DNA of 64,000 nt from Jaltomata sinuosa. Lineage: Eukaryota > Streptophyta > Magnoliopsida > Solanales > Solanaceae. This document shows, piece after piece, positions 24,010 to 34,425 of this stretch. Below the pieces are notes generated by a model, which was not told the DNA's origin, ran no database searches, and saw only the letters and a list, made by a program, of their open reading frames with translations. The stretch spans positions 1 through 64,000 of the forward strand of contig QJPP01002947.1 of NCBI GenBank assembly GCA_003996215.1, read 5' to 3'. The first letter of the stretch is position 1; each line of letters opens with the position of its first letter. Position numbers and translations under genes: made by a program.

Positions 24010-24387
24010 GCAGGTGGTGCATATTGAAAATGCAGATTTTTACAGCTGGAAAAAATGCAGAAAAGCGATGGACAACATCTCTTTTATCCGTTGCTTTTCT
24101 AGAATTTTAAAAAACTTTCCCAGAAAAAGCGACGGACAGCGTCGCTTTTATGAAAAATATTTACCAGGAAAAGCGACGGACTGCGTAGCTTTTCTGAAAA
24201 AAATAAAAAAAATAAAAAAAATAAAATTGTGTCGCTTTTTTAATTGTGACGCAGTCCATCGCTTTTGAAAAAGCGACAGGCTATTTTCCCATGGATGTGA
24301 CGCCGTCGTTTATCCGTCGCTTTTGGTCAAAAAAGCAACGGCCAGCGTCCATTTTGACCGTCTCTTTTTAGCCTTTTTTTAGTAGTG
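24010..24387 (+). repeat. CACTA 3' subterminal repeats and terminal inverted repeat
   Basis: At least eight copies of AAAAGCGACGGA or its complement, in both orientations, lie in about 330 bases. An A-rich stretch with three AAAAAAAT-type units sits at 24196-24225. The element ends in TTTTTTTAGTAGTG, the inverted CACTACTAAAAAAA terminus. Such motifs are the binding sites of CACTA-encoded proteins in known members. Confidence 0.93.
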
Positions 24388-24445
24388 TACCCACTTCTTT
24401 CCCAGATTTCCTTAAACCTTACCTCGCTCAGAATTCATCTGAGAC
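24388..24445 (-). repeat. Old LTR scrap, left piece
   Basis: Together with 34009-34132 this forms a degraded gypsy LTR end, with ACCTCGCTC on this side and CATCCTAGCCC and CCGAAAGTTTTCTA on the other. These are words found in the same order in the E3 and E7 LTRs. E3 inserted into it; the GAGAC at 24441-24445 is one copy of E3's target duplication. Confidence 0.75.
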
Positions 24446-26639
24446 TGTCACGACCCAGGCTGTCTTGAGTGGCACCCACCCAACCCCCGGATGAGCGAAC
24501 CAATAGAGTTCAACCCTTAGCCTAGACTAACAACCTAAAACCAGTAAAACAGAAAGTAAACTAGCAATTAAATAAGCAAAGAACTATACCAGTAATAATC
24601 CTGTGGAAAATCCCCCTAGAAACTGAAAGTCGCAGTACCAAACAATTCTACCAACATCTAGAGTACAGGGATGCAACCCCAAAAGGAAAATACGGAAGTA
24701 GTTTTAAGCCCGAAACAAGTGGGCGGAAACTCTAAAGATAGATCCAAGGTATCCTGATCGAGCAGCTCACCCTTGAAGTCCGAAATTGCTGGTGCTATAG
24801 ATGAGGTCGCGTCTCAGCCGCTGGAAGATTTCCTGTACTCACCAAAAGAAAAGCAAGTGCAGTATCAGTACACCACCACTGTGTACTTGTAGGATCATCA
24901 TCCAATTTCCAAATAAACAGTGTATAAGAAGTACAACAATATCAAGTAAATAGTACGGAAGACATGCAACAATGTTAATAGGCACACCTAGACTACAAGT
25001 CTCTACTTAGCTTGTTTCCGCATGAAAACCACCTCTTATACTCTAACCCACCATCACATGTCCATAACCCATACCTTTCCGTTGAGCCCAGACCCACCCT
25101 GGGATCCCCTCTAGACAACACATAAGTGTCAATGAACAACCTAGCCTAATCCAAGACCAACTCAACGATATAACAGAATTTCCCCGGTCACTCAAGGACC
25201 ACCAACAAGTAACACATTTCAATAAAAAACCCGGTCCACTCACGGAACAAATATCAGTCAATGCAACACAACAATATCAATGCAATGATGCAATAAAATA
25301 AACTCGTACTAGGTGTGGTACCGGAGCCAACCGTTAGTATTCCCGTACCAAGCGTGGTACCCGAGCCAAACATTAGTATTCCCGTACCAGGTGTGGTACC
25401 CGAGACAATCTAATTTTAATAATCCACAGTCAAATAGATGAACAAACAACTTGTAAACCAACAAGTAAACACACTGTTCAACTCACAGACTGTAAAACAG
25501 GAACCTTAGACATTCTACACAACTTCCCTAAGCAATGTAATTCATACAAACACTTAAATAAGAGTACAAAATTATACAATATTCACAGGAATCGTAAGCC
25601 ATCACCTACCTCGAAATGATCCAAGCTCTACTCAACCCGAGCTTGCCCATGTTCCAGATTCCTTTCTCGTTCTTCGTCTAAAATAGCATACAAGTACATG
25701 AAATTAACAAACAATGCCTACACATTACCCGGATTACATCAAATCCCAAAACCCCAGTCCACCCATGATCATTCCACCCTTTTTTCAGGCTTTCCCACCG
25801 TTAATTTTCCTAGTTCTATCATTTTTACGGATAAAAAAAATAATGAATTTAACAACCTATGATCATAATATCTTACTTTTAACAATACCCAAGAACATTC
25901 ATGCCTTGAATCCCCTTCCTTCCCCGGATTCTACCATTCCTAGGTTATTCCAACCTTCCCCCAAGTTCCCTCCTAGCAATTCTACTGCATAGGAAAAGTA
26001 GTACGAAGATTGTGGAGTAGAAACCTTAACTTAGGGAAGAAAATCAAAGGAAAATGGAGGAAAATCGCCTGGAATTGCCTAGCCCTTCTCCCAAAATGAA
26101 GTTGTCAAAATTGAACATTTTGGGGAATGTTTCTGCATTAAAATTCTGTCGGCCCACTATAGAAGTCCTCGCTATAACGGATGACATCCGCTATAGTGAT
26201 CTTAAGCAGCGTTGACCATCTTGACCACCGCTATAGCGGTATTTTCCACCACTATAGTGGAGGTTGCTACGGCAGACCGTTGGGCTCATCATGGACAGAA
26301 TGTCCAGAAATCTCCCAGATTTGGCCATTTTACAACACACTTGCTTCCCCCAATGACCCAAAATAACCCCGTCACATCAAACGCGATTCCAGGAGTTTTA
26401 CTTACCCGAATTCGATTCCGAGAAGTCCCCCGGACTCATTTATGTCTTGGAAACGTAGGAAACTAGCCCAAACCAAGACACCTAACGCAATCCTTATCCA
26501 GATTTACCTAGACTCCATCTCGCTCCAAAATCGGCCGAGGCTAGCCTAGCCCAGAATTTCAAACTCCCAAACCCGAAGTTTTCTAACTATAAAACTTGGC
26601 ATGATTGGACTACCCGTAATGATGGACCCGATTGTTACA
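24446..26639 (-). repeat. E3 3' LTR
   Basis: It ends TGTCACGACCC at 24446 on the plus strand and TTGTTACA at 26639. It contains three GTACCA..TGGTAC units with a 39-base period at 25310-25415 and a CTATAG palindrome cluster at 26153-26275. No coding sequence is recognised. Confidence 0.94.
26153..26275 (-). repeat. CCGCTATAGCGG-like palindrome cluster, E3 3' LTR
   Basis: Four or more variants, including ACCGCTATAGCGGT and CACTATAGTGG. The second keeps perfect palindromy although its sequence has changed. Confidence 0.85.
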
Positions 26640-26658
26640 ACAGATACCAATTTACCCA

Positions 26659-26676
26659 TCATTCATCCCCGAATGA
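26659..26676 (-). other. PPT-proximal hairpin, E3 version
   Basis: On the plus strand it reads TCATTC-ATCCCC-GAATGA, a perfect 6-bp stem 20 bases from the 3' LTR. E4 and E7 have TCGTTC and GAACGA here, so one pair has changed on both sides. Confidence 0.8.
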
Positions 26677-26727
26677 CCAAATACAAAATTACGGAATAAA
26701 GGAAGGGAAGTGTAGTACCTAAATCCT

Positions 26728-26992
26728 CAAACAATTGAGGGTACTTATCCCGCATGTCCTTCTCAGTTTCCCAAGTGGCTTTCTCAACCGGATGATACTT
26801 CCACTAAACCTTCACCATATCAATCACCTTTGTCCTCAACCTCTGGACATCCCGAGCAAGAATCAAGACTAGTTCATCTTCATAATGAAGATCCTTATCA
26901 AAAAGCATCTCATCCCACTTGATGATGTAATCCCTATCCCTATGGTATCGCTTAAGCATGGATACATGGAATACCGGATGGACGCCCGACAA
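26728..26992 (-). pseudogene. E3 integrase tail and chromodomain-like segment
   Basis: The segment begins SGVHPVFHVSMLKRYHRDRD and continues to ELVLILARDVQRLRTKVID and MVKV. A TAG then replaces the Gln of VKVQWKH. Beyond the stop the same frame still reads the end of the chromodomain-like region (EKATWETEKDMRDKYP). It matches the complete version in E7 at 61155-61388. Confidence 0.85.
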
Positions 26993-27764
26993 AACTAGGT
27001 GGCAGTGCTAACTTGTAAGCCATTGGCCCCACAATTTCAAGAACCTAAAATGGACCGATGAACCGAGGGCTAAGCTTGCCCTTCTTACTAAATCGCATAG
27101 CCCCTTTCATTAGTGACACTTTCAACAATACCCGTTCACCAACCTAAAATTCCATGTCCCGGACCTTACGATCTGCATACTCCTTCTGCCTACTTTGGGC
27201 AGCTAGAAACTTGGTCTGAATGCCCCTTATCTTTTCCTGCGCTTCCTTTACTAAGTCCACGCCCAGAGGCTTTATATCACCTTCCTCAAACCACCCAACC
27301 GGTGATCTGCAGTTCCTCCTTTACAATGCCTTGAATGGTGCCATGTTAATACTGGAGTGGTAACTGTCATTGTATGTGAATTCGCACAACGGTAGGAAAT
27401 TGTCCCAATGGCCCCCAAAGTCCATCACACATGCTCTCAGCATGTTCTCCAATACCTGGATCGTCCTCTCCGACTGCCCATCAGTCTGAGGATGGAAGGT
27501 TGTACTAGAAGTGAGTTATGTACCCAACACTTCATGTAACTTTCCCTAGAACTTAGAAGTAAATTGCGTACCCCTGTCTGAAATGAAGGACAATGGCACC
27601 CCATGCAATCTCACAATCTCTTCATCGTAGATCTTAGCCAATTGCTGCGAATTGAAATCTACCCTGACCGGAATGAAATGAGTAGACTTGGTCAGCCTGT
27701 CAACAATGACCCAGATTGAGTCATACTTCCCCAATATCTTGGGAAGACCCACCACAAAATCCAT
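26993..27764 (-). pseudogene. E3 integrase catalytic core
   Basis: The frame opens with MDFVVGLPKILGKYDSIWVI (first catalytic Asp region), then DRLTKSTHFIPVRVDF and FISDRGTQFTSKF (second Asp). A TAG replaces Trp after TSKF and a TAA replaces Gln shortly after (GT*LTSS). HPQTDGQSERTIQ with the catalytic Glu follows. More stops lie near 27325 and in the C-terminal part, and a frameshift precedes the chromodomain segment. Confidence 0.9.
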
Positions 27765-27782
27765 GGCTATCCTTTCCCACTT

Positions 27783-28226
27783 TCACTCTGGAATTGACAT
27801 CCTCTGACGTAGTCGTACAGGTCTTTGATGTTCATACTTTACCTGCTGACAGTTATGACACTTGGACACAAAATCAACTATGTCCCTTTTCATCTCGGGC
27901 CACCAATAACGCTGCCTCAAGTTCCTGTACATTTTAGTCACACCCGGATGAATTGAGTATCGCAAACCATGAGCTTCTACTAGGATTTTCTGAATCATAT
28001 CATCCACCCGAGGAACACAAATCCTCTCCCTGAAATGCAACACTCCACCATAGTCTAACATGACATCTCTGGACTCCCTGGATATTACCTTTTCTCGTAG
28101 CTTACTCAGTTTTGGATCGTGAAACTGTTTGGCCTTTATTTCCTCTATGAAGGTGGATTTGACCTCAAAGCTGTCCAACAACCCACCTTGATCTGAAACA
28201 CCCAAGTGCATGAACTTGGCCTCCAA
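27783..28226 (-). pseudogene. E3 integrase N-terminal HHCC zinc finger
   Basis: This 147-codon stretch has a linker (VKSTFIEEIKAKQFHDPKL, ERICVPRVDD) and then the complete finger, HGLRYSIHPGVTKMYRNLRQ and KCHNCQQVKYEHQRP. All four ligands are present, unlike in E1. Confidence 0.9.
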
Positions 28227-28356
28227 AGCCCGAATTTCCTTAGCTAGTTGTCAGTTGGAAACCCCCAAACAAGACAAGCTACCCATGCTAACTGTTTTCC
28301 GGCTTAATGCATCTGACACCATAGTAGCCTTACCCAGATGATACTGAATGGTCATA

Positions 28357-28953
28357 TCACAGTCCTTCAAATAGTTCCATCCACCTTCTGTGCGTCAAAT
28401 TCAAATCCTTTTGAGTGAATACGTATTGCAGACTGCGATGATCTATGAATACCTCACACTTGACACCATAAAGGTAGTGTCTCCAAATCTTTAGTGCAAA
28501 ATTCACCGCAGCCAACTCTAAGTCATGAGTCGGGTAATTCCTCTCATGCACCTTCAACTGCCTGGATGCATAGGCTATCACATTCCTATCCTGCATCAAC
28601 ACAACACCCAAACCAGAATGTGAAGCATCACAGTAAACAATAAAGTCTTTACCTTCAACCGGCAAAGACAATATATGAGTCATGGTTAAAAGTGTCTTGA
28701 GCTTTTGAAAGCTCTCCTCGCACTTGTCAGACCACAGGAATCGTACATCTTTCTGTGTCAGTATGGTTAGGTGCGTAGCAATAGACGCAAAACCCGTTAT
28801 GAACCTCCTGTAGTATCCTGTGAGTCCAATAAAACTCCTCACCTCCATCACCGAGCTAGGCCAGGCCCAACTCTTGACTGCCTCGATCTTCTGGGGATCT
28901 ACCATTACCCCATGTTCTGACACTACATGCCCCAAGAACACCACTGAAGTCAA
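28357..28953 (-). pseudogene. E3 RT thumb and RNase H
   Basis: The stretch reads SVVFLGHVVSEHGVMVDPQK, then FIGLTGYYRRFITGFASIA. RNase H follows with FIVYCDASHSGLGVVLMQDR, YASRQLKVHERNYPTHDLEL and VFIDHRSLQYVF. It shares its frame with the RT upstream, separated by the TAG at 28954-28956. After FEGL the frame is lost, so the end of RNase H is broken. Confidence 0.92.
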
Positions 28954-29763
28954 CTAAAACTCACACATAGTAAATTTTGCATAAAGCTTTTGGCATCTCA
29001 AGATATCCAGCACAATATGAAGATGATTAGCATGCTCCTCCCTACTCTTAGAGTAGATCAAAATATCATCGATGAACACGATAACGAAGGAATCCAAGTA
29101 TGACTTAAACACCCCATTCATCAAACTCATGAATGTTGTTGGCGCATTGGTCAAACCAAATGACATTACTAGAAACTCGTAATGCACATACCGAGTCCGA
29201 AAAGCAGTTTTCAGAATGTCCTCAGGCCTAATTTTTAACTGATGGTACCCCAACCTCAAGTCGATTTTTGAAAATACCAACGCACCCTGAAGCTGGACAA
29301 ACAAATCATCTATACGGGGTAGAGGCTACTTATTCCGGATGGTCACCTTGTTCAACTGCCTATAATCTATGCACATCCGCATACTACCATCTTTCTTATT
29401 TACAAATAAAACTGGAGCACCCCAAGGCGAAGCACTGGGACGTATAAATCCCTTATTTAGGAGTTCCTGCAGCTGACTCTTAAGTTCCCTTAACTCTGTC
29501 GGAGCCATACGATACGGAGGAATGGAAATGGGATGAGTGTCTGGCTACAAATCAATACAGAAATCTATATCCCTGTCAGGAGGCATACCAGGCAAGTCCG
29601 CTGGAAACACCTCTAAAAATTCAGAAACCACTGGAACTGACTCAATAAACGGGGACTCCAGACTATCATCCCAGAGATGAGCCAAGAAGGCTAGACACCC
29701 CCTATCCACTAGCTTCCTAGCCCGAACAAATGATATAATCTTAACTGGCTTAGGCCTGTACAC
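28954..29763 (-). pseudogene. E3 reverse transcriptase core
   Basis: Three open pieces share one frame: 29763-29545 (PADLPGMPPDRDIDF), 29508-29326 (MAPTELRELKSQLQELL, ASPWGAPVLFVNKKDGSMRM) and 29304-28954 (FSKIDLRLGYHQLKIRPEDI, FIDDILIYSKS). The catalytic FIDD motif is intact. Stops fall before MAPTEL (near 29545), at the Tyr of NKYPLPR (29326) and at the Trp of CEFW (28954-28956). Confidence 0.92.
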
Positions 29764-29769
29764 GCCTTC

Positions 29770-30219
29770 TTACTCTAGTCTATACTTACCCGGAATCTCT
29801 AGAGCCACAGACTTGGTGTTACAGTTCAACACAGCATAATAAAGAGATAGCCAGGTCATACCCAAGATAATATCAAAATCAGCCATGTCCAGAATTACCA
29901 AGTCTACCCAAGTATGCAACCCCACAAACACCACAAAACAATCACGATAAACATGAGTCAAAACTACAGACTCTCCAACTAGGGTAGAAACACGGATAGG
30001 GGAATCGAGGATATCACAAATTAGGTCCAGACCCAACGCAAAACTCACAGACACATAAGAATATGTAGAACATGGGTCAAATAATACCGAAGCCATTTTA
30101 TCGTAGACAAGAATGGTACCTATGATCACCGCATCTGAGGTTTTCGCCTCAGTCCTCCCTGTAAAAGCATAGCAATGATCCCGATCATCAATCCAGGCTA
30201 CTTCCCAGGCCGTCTGCAT
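29770..30219 (-). pseudogene. E3 protease
   Basis: The open stretch encodes KTSDAVIIGTILVYDKMASV, then LFDPCSTYSYVS, and later ILGMTWLSLYYAVLNC. The motif LFDPGST of E1 is LFDPCST here, so the flap-side glycine next to the catalytic Asp is lost. Confidence 0.85.
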
Positions 30220-30369
30220 TGCACCGCTGCCTGCGCCACTCTTTCCCTGTCTCCCGGGCCTCTCTGAAAATTACCTCGCCCACCCTGTGGATGACCCCTA
30301 GCATTACCGCCTCTGCCTTCCGGGACCACCACTCTAGACTGTTGATGACCCTGATTACCCATCTACCTA

Positions 30370-31611
30370 TGTGGATACTCCCTCATAAAGTGGCCCAGAT
30401 CACCACAATGGGAGCAACCACGGTCAAGTGTAGGTTTGCTAGCTGCTGTATATGACGCTCCCTGGCCTCTAAGAGATGAAGACTGAGCTCCCTGATGACC
30501 ACCAATAGTATCTGGCAGAGCTGACTGAATAGGACGGGCCGAGTAAGCTTACTGATTCTGGCCCCTGGAATATGAACCACCAAAATTTCCCTCATTCCAG
30601 GGCTTCTTGGCTAAAGCCTTAGCCTGCCCCGCCTGCTTGACTCCCTCAAGTTTCTTCACATAATCCACCACATCATTAAAGCCCTTCCCTGAAGAAGTCA
30701 TATGCACTGACAGTACATGTAGCTCAATATTCAACCCTTTCACAAACAACCAGACCCGTTCCTCCTCGAAACCCAACATCTGTGTGGAAAAATGAGACAA
30801 GGTATGGAACTTAGCCTCGTAAGCAAAGACTGACATTCCACCCTGCTCTAAGTTCAAGAACTCATCTTTCTTTCGGTCCCTCAAAGTACGGGGCACATGT
30901 TTTTCTAGAAACAAAGCGTGGAACTGCTCCCAAGTTAGTGGAGGTAGAACAGAAGACCGACACTCAATATGAGACCTCCACCACTGCTTGGCATCACCCT
31001 GCAACTGAAACGTGACAAATTCAACCCCATGATGACGTACAATACCCAACTTGTGCAACCTCTCATAGCAATCCAGGATGAGCTCATAGGCATCCTCCTT
31101 GTCTGTACCCTGAAATGTCGGAGGTTTCAGCTTGAGAAACTTGGTCAGTAACTCATGCTCATTCCCTATCATCACGGGACCTAGCATTAGCCTGATGAAA
31201 TTATTGGTGCCTGAAGTTGGATCCATCCTAGGCACCATAGTGACCGCTGGCTGAGTATCCAAGGCCTGATTAATAAATGCCGCATGTATGGCTCCAGCAC
31301 CAACCAACCCACTCAGAGTATTCCAAGCCTGCTGAAAGGCTTTCGGTGTCATAGTAGGAAGGCATGCACCCCCAACAGGTGCCGCCTCCACCTGCGCCTC
31401 TTTATCCTCCACAACCACTTCTTCATCTTTCGCACCATGATCCTGAGGTTGGGGAGGGGTTGCTTCACAAACTTCGGCAGCAACTTGAGCTCCACCCCTG
31501 GCGGGTGCGGCTCTAGCTCATCCCTTGCCCCTTCCCCTACCTTTGCAAAGAAATTACCGAGCCCACTACCGGGACCACTGGCCTTGCTCCATTGTTTATT
31601 GTGGTAACCAT
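30370..31611 (-). pseudogene. E3 gag
   Basis: The ATG at 31611 (MVTTINNGARPVVPVV) is the likely start, and a frameshift near 31540 moves to the main frame (31418-30549). That frame holds the gag domain: LKPPTFQGTDKEDAYELILD, FVTFQLQGDAKQWWRSHIEC, WEQFHALFLEKHVPRTLRDR. After a TAA at 30549-30551 the same frame reaches a zinc knuckle at 30375-30416, CSHCGDLGHFMREY, in which the last Cys is Tyr. Confidence 0.9.
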
Positions 31612-31815
31612 CAGTGGATAGAAGAATGAATTAGGTTAGATACAAATTTGTATCACCATATACCAATTGGAATCAAGTTATAGCACGAAGGAAAGAAGGA
31701 AGAGATAGTTTTTCCTAAAGCCCCATAGCCTCTCGAAGAAAAGTATGGACGTCTCCACACCATTTTGCAAAACTCTACTAGACCTGTTTGGTACGACGAG
31801 ATCGACGAACCTAGG
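31612..31815 (-). other. E3 leader between PBS and gag
   Basis: Untranslated leader of the minus-strand element. No feature beyond the PBS is recognised. Confidence 0.6.
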
Positions 31816-31827
31816 GCTCTGATACCA
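31816..31827 (-). other. E3 primer-binding site
   Basis: TGGTATCAGAGC on the minus strand, a perfect match to the initiator tRNA-Met type site, four bases inside the LTR. Confidence 0.93.
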
Positions 31828-31831
31828 TCTT

Positions 31832-34008
31832 TGTCACGACTTAGGCCGTCGTGAGTGGCACCCACCCAACCCCCGGATGAGCGAACCAATAGAGTTCAAC
31901 CCTTAGCCTAGACTAACAGCCTAAAACCATCAAACAGAACATAAACTAGCAATTAAATGAGAAAAGAACTATACTAGTAATAATCCTGCGGAAAATCCCC
32001 CTAGAAACTAAAAGTCGCAGTACCAAACAATTCTACCAACATCTAGAGTACGGGGATGCAACCCCAAAAGGAAAATAAGAAAGTAGTTTTAAGCCCAAAA
32101 CAAGTGGCGAAAACTCTAAAGATAGATCCAAGGTAGCCTGATCGAGTAGCTCACCCTTGGAGTCCGAAATCGCTGGTGCTATAGATGAGGTCGCGTCTCA
32201 GCCACTGGAAGATTTCCTGTAATCACCAAAAGAAAAACAAGTGCGGTATAAGTACACCACCATTGTGTATTGGTAGGATCATCAACCAGTTTCCAAATAA
32301 AAAGTGTATAAGCAGTACAACAATATCAAGTAAATAGTATGGAAGACATGCAACAATGTTAACAGGCACACCTAGAATACAAGTCTCTACTTAGCTTGTT
32401 TCCGCATGAAATCCACCTCTTATACTCTAACCCACCATCACATGGCCATAACCCATACCTTTCCGTCTAGCACGGACCCACCCTGGGATCCCCTCTAGAC
32501 AACACTTTAGTGTCAATGAACAACCCGGCCTACTTCAAGACCAACTCAATGATATAACAGAATTTCCCCGGTCACTCAAGGACCACCAACAAGTAACACA
32601 TTCCAATAAACAACCTGGTCCACTCACGGAACCAATATCAGTCAATAAAACACAACAATTTAAATGCAATGATGCAGTAAAATAAACTCGTACCAGGCGT
32701 GGTACCCGAGCCAACCATTAGTATTCCCATACCAAGTGTGGTACCCGAGCTAATCCTTAGTATTCCCGTACCAAGTATTGTACTCGATCCAACAGAATTT
32801 CAACAATCCACAGTCAAATAGATGAACAAACAACTTGTAAACCAACAAGTAAACACATCGTTCAACTCACAGACTGTAAAACAGAAACCTTAGACATTCT
32901 ACACAACTTCCCTAAGCAATGTAATTCATACAAACACTTAGATAAGAGTACAAAATTATACAACATTCACAGGAATTGTAAGCCATCACCTGCCTCGAAA
33001 TGATCCAAGCTCTACTCAACCCGAGCTTGCCCGTGTTCTGGATTCCTTTCTCGTTCTTGGTCTAAAATAGCATACAAATACATCAAATTAACAAACAACG
33101 CCTACACATTACTCGGATTACACCAAATCCCAAAACCCCAAGCCACCCATGATCATTCCACCCTTTTTCTAGGCTTTCCCACCAATAATTTTCCTAGTTC
33201 TATCATTTTTATGGATAAAAAAATAGAGAATTTAACAACCTATGATCATAATATCTTACTTTTAACAATACCCAAGAACATTCATGCCTTGAATTTCCTT
33301 CCTTTACCGGATTCTACCATTCCTAGGTTATTCAAACCTTCCCCCAAGTTCCCTCCTAGCAATTCTACCGCATAGGAAAAGTAATACGAAGATTGAGGAG
33401 TAGAAACCTTACCTTAGTGAAGAAAATCAAAGAAAAATGGAGGAAAATCGCCTGGAATCGCCTAGCCCTTCTCCCAAAATGAAGTTGTAAAAACTAAACA
33501 TCTTGGGGAATGTTTCTGCATTAAAATCCCATCGGCCCGCTATAGCAGTCCCCGCTCCGCTATAGCAGTCTTAAGCAGCGTTGACCGTCTTGACCACCGC
33601 TATAGCGGTATTTTCCATCGCTATAGAGGAGGTCGCTACGGCGGACCATTGCGCTCATCATGGACATAATATCCGGAAATCTCCCAGATTTGGCCATTTT
33701 ACAACACAGTTGCTTCCCCCAATGACCTTAAACAACCCCTTCACGTTAAATGCAATTCCGGGAGTTTTACTTACCAAAATTTAATTCCGAGAAGTCCCCC
33801 AGACTCCTTTATGTCTTGGCTACGTGGGACACTAGATCAAACTAAGACACCTAACCCAATTCTTACCCGAATTTTCCTAGACTCCACCTTGCTCTAAAAC
33901 TTGCCGAGGCTAGCCTAGCCCAGAATTTCAAACTCCCAAACCCGAAGTTTTCTAACTCTAAAACTTGGCACGATTGGACTATCTGTAACGACGGACCCAG
34001 TCATTACA
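31832..34008 (-). repeat. E3 5' LTR
   Basis: It closely matches 24446-26639. The GTACCA..TGGTAC units are at 32690-32790 and the CTATAG palindromes at 33535-33645. Its outer end is followed directly by GAGAC, the target duplication. Confidence 0.94.
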
Positions 34009-34132
34009 GAGACCATCCTAGCCCCAGAATTTCTAACTTCCTAACCCGAAAGTTTTCTAGCCTATTTCTTTGCACGAATTGCTCACCCATAACGAGGTGC
34101 TTTTTTAGTTGCGACTGAATAGGTCATTACAA
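34009..34132 (-). repeat. Old LTR scrap, right piece
   Basis: This continues the LTR interrupted at 24445. It ends in GGTCATTACA at 34132, that is TGTAATGACC on the minus strand, a typical LTR start. Confidence 0.75.
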
Positions 34133-34425
34133 TCAACAATCCTGACTTAATAATAATATAAATCATGTCCCAACTACACAAGTAATAGACAACACAAAAA
34201 TATATCACATCTTTCAAGTAACCCGGACCAACCTAGGATCCCTAAGACAACAACTATGGAAATTAATATGCATCTCGATTTACAAAAAGAAACCACCTTA
34301 GCAATTAAGCGTATCAACCTGGTCAGCTTAAGGGATCAACATGTATGCTGAGTAAATAGTTAAGCCTAATTCACTCAAGGAACAAACATGTATATCATGG
34401 CGGTTCACTTTAGGATTAAGCCTGG
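34133..34425 (-). repeat. LTR fragment related to the solo LTR at 43969
   Basis: Words such as GGATCCCTAAGACA and ACCACCTTAGCAATTAAGC match the reverse complement of the solo LTR around 44880-44960. It is a short leftover into which the E4 LTR inserted or was joined. No coding sequence. Confidence 0.65.

Larger units (their letters stand above)
12154..24387 (+). mobile_element. CACTA (En/Spm) DNA transposon, 5' part missing, split by E2
   Basis: It consists of a TNP2-type transposase pseudogene (12154-14713), a gap filled by E2 (14793-23583), a remnant of a second gene and a 3' terminus rich in subterminal repeats. The terminus ends at 24387 in the inverted form of CACTACTAAAAAAAGG, the hallmark of the superfamily. 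The next three bases, TAC, would be one copy of the 3-bp target duplication. The 5' half should lie beyond the left end of E1 but is not in the window, because E1 is fused there to E0. Confidence 0.9.
24446..34008 (-). mobile_element. E3: Tekay-like chromovirus, complete with TSD GAGAC, decayed
   Basis: The minus-strand order is 5' LTR (31832-34008), PBS, gag, protease, RT, RNase H, integrase, chromodomain-like tail, 3' LTR (24446-26639). GAGAC at 24441-24445 and 34009-34013 is the 5-bp target duplication. Gag-pol is broken by about a dozen stops and several frameshifts. Many stops replace Trp or Gln codons, as expected from deamination of methylated cytosine. E7 is a close relative; E1 is more distant. 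Confidence 0.95.
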
